Source: Bacteroidota bacterium (GTDB lineage: Bacteria; Bacteroidota; Bacteroidia; Bacteroidales; Prolixibacteraceae). From it: a stretch of DNA of 64,000 nucleotides. Under the pieces are notes generated by a model. It had not been told where the DNA came from, did no database searches, and saw nothing but the letters and a program-made list of their open reading frames with translations. The first letter of the stretch is position 1. Each line of letters begins with the position of its first letter. The position numbers and the translations under genes are program-made. Below, piece by piece: positions 60,460 through 64,000 of the stretch. The stretch covers positions 1-64,000 of the forward strand of contig JAUYMU010000068.1 of assembly GCA_030698405.1 (NCBI GenBank), read 5' to 3'.

Positions 60460-61392
60460 TTACCAGTTTCTTTCCTTGAAATAATTATCCAGTTCGGTTT
60501 TGCTCATGGGCAATTTTCCGGGGTAGTTATTCAGCCAGTTGATAAAATCCGTTTTGATCGCTTCGCTCCATTGGCTATCGATTTCGCCGGGCTTGTATTT
60601 ACCTTCTTTCAGGCGCAGGTGCCCAAACTGATCGCGCAGAGCGGTTACTTCGGCATTAATCAGCACTTCTTCGACCAAGTGGGCAGGGAAAAATATCACG
60701 CCCCATTTCTTTGCAAGTACCACATCGCCTGGCATTACAATGGCCCGTCCGATCCGGATGGGGGTATTGATAGATGTAAGCATCGTTTGATTAATGTACG
60801 ACGGATCGTGCCCTTTTACCCAGGCATTAAAACCGTCAATGGCGCTAAGTCCTTCCATGTCGCGAACCGATCCGTAGAAAATTACGCCCCGTTTAGATTT
60901 GGAATAGATTGAGTTTCCGAGATTGTCGCCAATCAGGGTTCCGTCAACAATTTTGCCGTAGCTGTCGGCCACGTAGACATCGCCTTCCTGAAGCATATCA
61001 ATCGGCCACGAATTGGTTCCGCCCTGTTGTGCGCGATTTTCCCTGATTCCCTGTTCCTTCACGTAGTTTTGTAAATCGGGGCGTAACGGCATGTATTGCG
61101 CAGTAACAACGCGCCCGGTCATTGCACTTTCGTTGTCAAGGATTGTCCAGTCGCCTTCAAATTGATTCAGGTAGCCCTTGTTGCGCAAACCTGCCCAGGC
61201 TTCTTCCATCGAAACATTTTTCAACCTTTCAAGAATACCGTCCGAAACTTTTGGGCGTCCGTCGGGAAACCGCTCGCCTTTCCATTCGGCAGTTAATGCT
61301 TTTACATACTCGGGCGAAGCCCCAACCCCTTGTCCAAACGATACCAGGCTGAAGCAAAAGATGGACAAAATGCAAAGGATTTGTTTTTTCAT
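60460..61392 (-). CDS. Exported RraA-like (HMG/CHA aldolase family) protein, 310 aa
   Basis: Signal peptide MKKQILCILSIFCFSLVSFG. The RraA fold is shown by LQEGDVYVADSYGKI near residue 140 and by GDNLGNSIYSKSKRG followed by GVIFYGSVRDMEGL with the conserved R-D pair that binds metal and the keto-acid carboxylate in 4-hydroxy-4-methyl-2-oxoglutarate aldolases. An N-terminal helical extension and a C-terminal tail make it longer than the 160-240 residue cytosolic forms. Signal peptides on this family are not usual. Its pairing with the dehydratase suggests a two-step periplasmic conversion of a sugar acid; activity is not shown. Confidence 0.86.
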   Translation of the reverse strand: MKKQILCILSIFCFSLVSFGQGVGASPEYVKALTAEWKGERFPDGRPKVSDGILERLKNVSMEEAWAGLRNKGYLNQFEGDWTILDNESAMTGRVVTAQYMPLRPDLQNYVKEQGIRENRAQQGGTNSWPIDMLQEGDVYVADSYGKIVDGTLIGDNLGNSIYSKSKRGVIFYGSVRDMEGLSAIDGFNAWVKGHDPSYINQTMLTSINTPIRIGRAIVMPGDVVLAKKWGVIFFPAHLVEEVLINAEVTALRDQFGHLRLKEGKYKPGEIDSQWSEAIKTDFINWLNNYPGKLPMSKTELDNYFKERNW

Positions 61393-61467
61393 GTCTAGTG
61401 GTTTTAGTTTGTTACGAATTATTAGTGTGTTTATTTTATTTTCATTTGAACACCATTTCTTCGAGAT

Positions 61468-62928
61468 TTATCGGGTAAATAACTCTTCGTGTACCACATT
61501 TCCATCGACATCGCAATGCTCCAGTTTTAGCCAGCTTTTGTTTTCGGCCTGATAAACCGAGCCTTTCAGGAAACCGCCCTTCACCCTCAAAAACCGGTGC
61601 TCCGGCCTTACATCCTCCTGGTTCCAGCCTTCTGCATGTTTATCGGAACCCGCGCCAGTGCTGAATTCCCAAAGATTTGTTCCAGGTAAGTTGGTCACAT
61701 ATTGCCAGTGGCGATCGCCATTGCAGATATACACATTGTCGAATTGGTTCAGGAATTCCCGGATTTGGTTGCCTTCGTAACTGAATTCCTTGTTGGCGTA
61801 ATTGTCTCCTTTATTGTCGCGGTCAGGACCTAAAATCGGGTCGGGAGTTATCAGGAGTTTAAATGTCGCGTCCGACTCTTTCATGGTTCGGAAAAGCCAT
61901 TCTTTTTGCTCACTGCCCCAAATGGTTTTTGCAGGGCCATCGGGGTCATCGTTTTTACTCCTGAAATTGCGTCCTTCCACCATCCAAATCTGCAAATCTT
62001 TTCCCCAGCGAACGGTTTTATAGGGTTTATCGTTCGACGGAAATTGTTCCTTGTCAAATATTTCCAATCCCCGTTCCCACGAAACGGTTCCGTATTTCAT
62101 TCCGGGATAAGCATCATTGGTGAGCGCATCGTGGTCGTCTTTCATCCAATAGGTGGTCACCTGCTTATAGAAATCACGCTGATAGGGTAGGGCGAAAATT
62201 CTGTCCCATTTAAACCGCATCAATTCTTCAGTCAGGGCATAGGGGGCTGGTTTGTCGTAGTATTCAATATCGCCGGTGTGGACAAAAAAGTCGGGAAACA
62301 TGCGGAGCATGGCCTTGTACATTTTATGGCCGTTTTCGGGATCGTCGCGGCGCGAATAGTCGTGGCAGGTAACGATGCAGAAGTTAAGGTCGCTGCGGCT
62401 TGCTGATTCGGGCGGTGTGCGGAATGCGCCTTCAATCCGGGCGGTTACACCTGATTTTTTATTTCTCCGGGCTTCGAGCTCTACCACGTATTTGGTATCG
62501 GCATTTAAATTAACGATCTTCCACTGATGTGTGAAATTTTTGCCTGGATCAACAGCAGACCATTCCGTTTCAACGCGACTATCAGGCTGATTTAATGGAT
62601 AATAAATCATGCGGACCTCACCTTTTATCCCCGGACATGCCCCTTCCATTTGGTCGAGCGTAAAACCTTGCGGGATTTGAGCATTAAAAATCGAATCAGG
62701 ATTTGCTTCCGCATCGAGCCTGCGGTGGTCTTTTGCTGAAGGAACCAAAAACTTTTCCCCGGCGAGATTGAGTTCAGGATTTTTGGTCAGGCGCGTCCAG
62801 ATGACTATTGAATTTTGGTCGGCCCAGCCGTTGTGAAAACCATTGCCGAAATAAGGGCCTGCCTCTTTGGTTTTGGTGCACCCGGAAAATAAAAAAAGTA
62901 TAAATAAAAAGAGTAGCGTTTGTTTCAT
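61468..62928 (-). CDS. PhoD-like alkaline phosphatase lipoprotein, 486 aa
   Basis: Lipoprotein signal MKQTLLFLFILFLFSGC. The PhoD-like N-terminal beta domain includes WADQNSIVIWTRLTKNPELN. The metallophosphatase core has VTCHDYSRRDDPENG, DFFVHTGDIEYYD near residue 220, YWMKDDHDALTNDAYPG near 260 and ICNGDRHWQYVTNLPG near 410, which supply the metal ligands. It may remove phosphate from glycans or related esters. Sits between a sulfatase (10 bp) and the RraA-like gene (75 bp). The exact substrate is unknown. Confidence 0.88.
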   Translation of the reverse strand: MKQTLLFLFILFLFSGCTKTKEAGPYFGNGFHNGWADQNSIVIWTRLTKNPELNLAGEKFLVPSAKDHRRLDAEANPDSIFNAQIPQGFTLDQMEGACPGIKGEVRMIYYPLNQPDSRVETEWSAVDPGKNFTHQWKIVNLNADTKYVVELEARRNKKSGVTARIEGAFRTPPESASRSDLNFCIVTCHDYSRRDDPENGHKMYKAMLRMFPDFFVHTGDIEYYDKPAPYALTEELMRFKWDRIFALPYQRDFYKQVTTYWMKDDHDALTNDAYPGMKYGTVSWERGLEIFDKEQFPSNDKPYKTVRWGKDLQIWMVEGRNFRSKNDDPDGPAKTIWGSEQKEWLFRTMKESDATFKLLITPDPILGPDRDNKGDNYANKEFSYEGNQIREFLNQFDNVYICNGDRHWQYVTNLPGTNLWEFSTGAGSDKHAEGWNQEDVRPEHRFLRVKGGFLKGSVYQAENKSWLKLEHCDVDGNVVHEELFTR

Positions 62929-62938
62929 AGTTGACAGG

Positions 62939-64000
62939 TTAATTTTTGGTTTCGGTTGGGAATTTACGAATTTCTCCTTTTAATCGGGGATACTTTTCCC
63001 AGATTTCAGGATTTAATCCCACTTCGCGCGGGTCGCCGGTTGCCTTTAAATGACTGACCAATTGCTTATTCAACTCTTTCTGAAAAGCGCTAAACTCCGG
63101 TTTCCCGGCCAGGTTGTTCATGCAATCGGGGTCTTTCTGAACGTCGTACAATTCTTCTGCAGGTCGTTTGGCCGTGGCTGCAAGAAAAAGCGGGGCAAAT
63201 TCAGGATCGGTCACATTCATTTTTTTGTAGTACTGAAGTGTTGGGCCGTCGTCAATGTCCATGTAAGCGCCGTGCATTTCGCTCAGCGAGCCATCTTTCA
63301 GGTAAACCTGCGGGTCGCCCGATGGCCAGTATTCAGGATGATAATTTTTGATGTACAAATAGTTGTTGGTACGGATGATGCGTTGCGGATATCCACGGTT
63401 TTCGTAGCGCGCCGATGAATGCCGCTCGCGCCCGGCAAAAATGGTTTGCTTTTCCGAATTCCAGCTTTTTTCGTTGGCCGATTTCAAGCGGGCAAGCATA
63501 CTTTTTCCGGCCATCGGAAATTGTCCATCGAACTTCAATCCGGCTGCGTCTAAAATGGTTGGCGCCAGATCTACGGAGCTGGTTGGCGTATTAATCGTCC
63601 GACCTTTCGGAATTTGGTTGCCCCAGCAAATTGCCAGTGGAACATGGATTCCGGGATCGTAACAATTGGCTTTGGCCCGTGGGAATGCCATCCCGTTATC
63701 GGCAGTCACAATGATGAGCGTGTTTTCCAATTCGCCGATGGCTGCCAGTTTTTCGAGCGCCAAACCTAAATGGCGATCAAACCATTCAATTTCCACGGCA
63801 TAATCGAGCAGGTCGTTTTTTACGATCGGATGGTCGGGCAGAAATCCCGGCACTTTGGCGTCCGATTCAGTTTTACCAGCATTTACGCCTGAACCTTCCT
63901 CGAAAACGCGGTGTGGTTCATTGGTTCCGAGCCAGAAAAAGAAAGGCTGACCGGATTGCCTCTGCTCCAAAAACAGGTCGAAATTTCCGGCGTAATCGAT
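62939..64000 (-). CDS. Sulfatase F, C-terminal part (start beyond window)
   Basis: The frame is open to the right edge. The visible part has FFFWLGTNEPHRVFEEGSGVN, IVTADNGMAFPRAKANCYDPG near the metal site and IHVPLAICWGNQIPKG, which are the second-half signatures of type I sulfatases of the N-sulfoglucosamine-sulfohydrolase type, like sulfatase A. RRERHSSARYENRGYPQRII-like residues (GRERHSSARYENRGYPQR) and EELYDVQKDPDCMNNLAG are also typical. The formylglycine motif would lie outside the window, so it cannot be checked. Confidence 0.9.
   Translation of the reverse strand: MDYAGNFDLFLEQRQSGQPFFFWLGTNEPHRVFEEGSGVNAGKTESDAKVPGFLPDHPIVKNDLLDYAVEIEWFDRHLGLALEKLAAIGELENTLIIVTADNGMAFPRAKANCYDPGIHVPLAICWGNQIPKGRTINTPTSSVDLAPTILDAAGLKFDGQFPMAGKSMLARLKSANEKSWNSEKQTIFAGRERHSSARYENRGYPQRIIRTNNYLYIKNYHPEYWPSGDPQVYLKDGSLSEMHGAYMDIDDGPTLQYYKKMNVTDPEFAPLFLAATAKRPAEELYDVQKDPDCMNNLAGKPEFSAFQKELNKQLVSHLKATGDPREVGLNPEIWEKYPRLKGEIRKFPTETKN

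Noticed and set aside
1-64000. tRNA, rRNA or known riboswitch genes
   Set aside because: I looked for acceptor/T-arm patterns such as GGTTCGAATCC and for conserved riboswitch cores in the leaders of thrA and other genes and saw none. A covariance-model search would be needed to exclude short structured RNAs.

Overview
The window looks like chromosome of a Bacteroidota member, most likely an environmental Marinilabiliales/Prolixibacteraceae-type bacterium. The reasons are moderate GC, TAnnTTTG-like -7 boxes in place of sigma70 boxes, lipoproteins with SxC-type signals, a thrA / apgM-like thrB / thrC operon, a DUF1343 muramidase, DUF4922 and golvesin-domain proteins, many sulfatases, and intergenic regions filled with structured palindromic repeats. 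The species cannot be named from sequence alone. || Left third (about 0.6-24 kb): a peptidoglycan/amino-sugar salvage island. It encodes an MFS permease, an NDP-sugar pyrophosphorylase, a URO-D-like protein, the exo-muramidase NamZ, a GH3-C/serine-hydrolase lipoprotein, a DUF4922 nucleotidyl-transfer/phosphorylase protein, a two-module GT2, an amidase-like golvesin/FN3 protein, an HGSNAT-like acyltransferase, an SSS symporter, a transglutaminase-like lipoprotein, a GH9-deacetylase fusion, and the BadF-type kinase (MurK-like) plus MurQ pair. Together these could free MurNAc outside the inner membrane, import it, phosphorylate it and open the lactyl ether to give GlcNAc-6-P. || 24-31.4 kb: a damaged REP-associated tyrosine transposase (RAYT) lies directly upstream of lgt, and a 223-bp copy of part of it lies on the other side of lgt. 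A probably truncated outer-membrane protein, an AsmA-like giant, a small lipoprotein and a Tat-type Gfo/Idh/MocA protein follow. || 31.7-42.5 kb: housekeeping genes, namely the threonine operon (thrC, apgM-like, thrA), recA, bcp, a SPOR-like protein, clpS, nfeD, floA and a TonB-C protein. || 42.5-64 kb: a glycan-catabolism region with rhamnulokinase, a CE15-like esterase, six sulfatases (the last cut by the window edge), a GH78 alpha-L-rhamnosidase, a BASS sodium symporter, an enolase-superfamily dehydratase, an RraA-like protein and a PhoD-like phosphatase. From 49.7 to 64 kb nearly all genes are on the minus strand with gaps of 8-75 bp, so they probably form one operon. The gene set suggests a sulfated rhamnose/uronate polysaccharide. 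No SusC/SusD pair and no sulfatase maturase is inside the window. || Two observations stand out. First, both the enolase-superfamily enzyme and the RraA-like enzyme carry export signals and sit next to a sodium/organic-acid symporter, which suggests a periplasmic sugar-acid pathway. Second, five intergenic loci hold bipartite hairpin elements with a conserved TTTGAATAACC linker and stems that change sequence but keep pairing. They look like REPIN-type elements, and a RAYT remnant is present in the same window.
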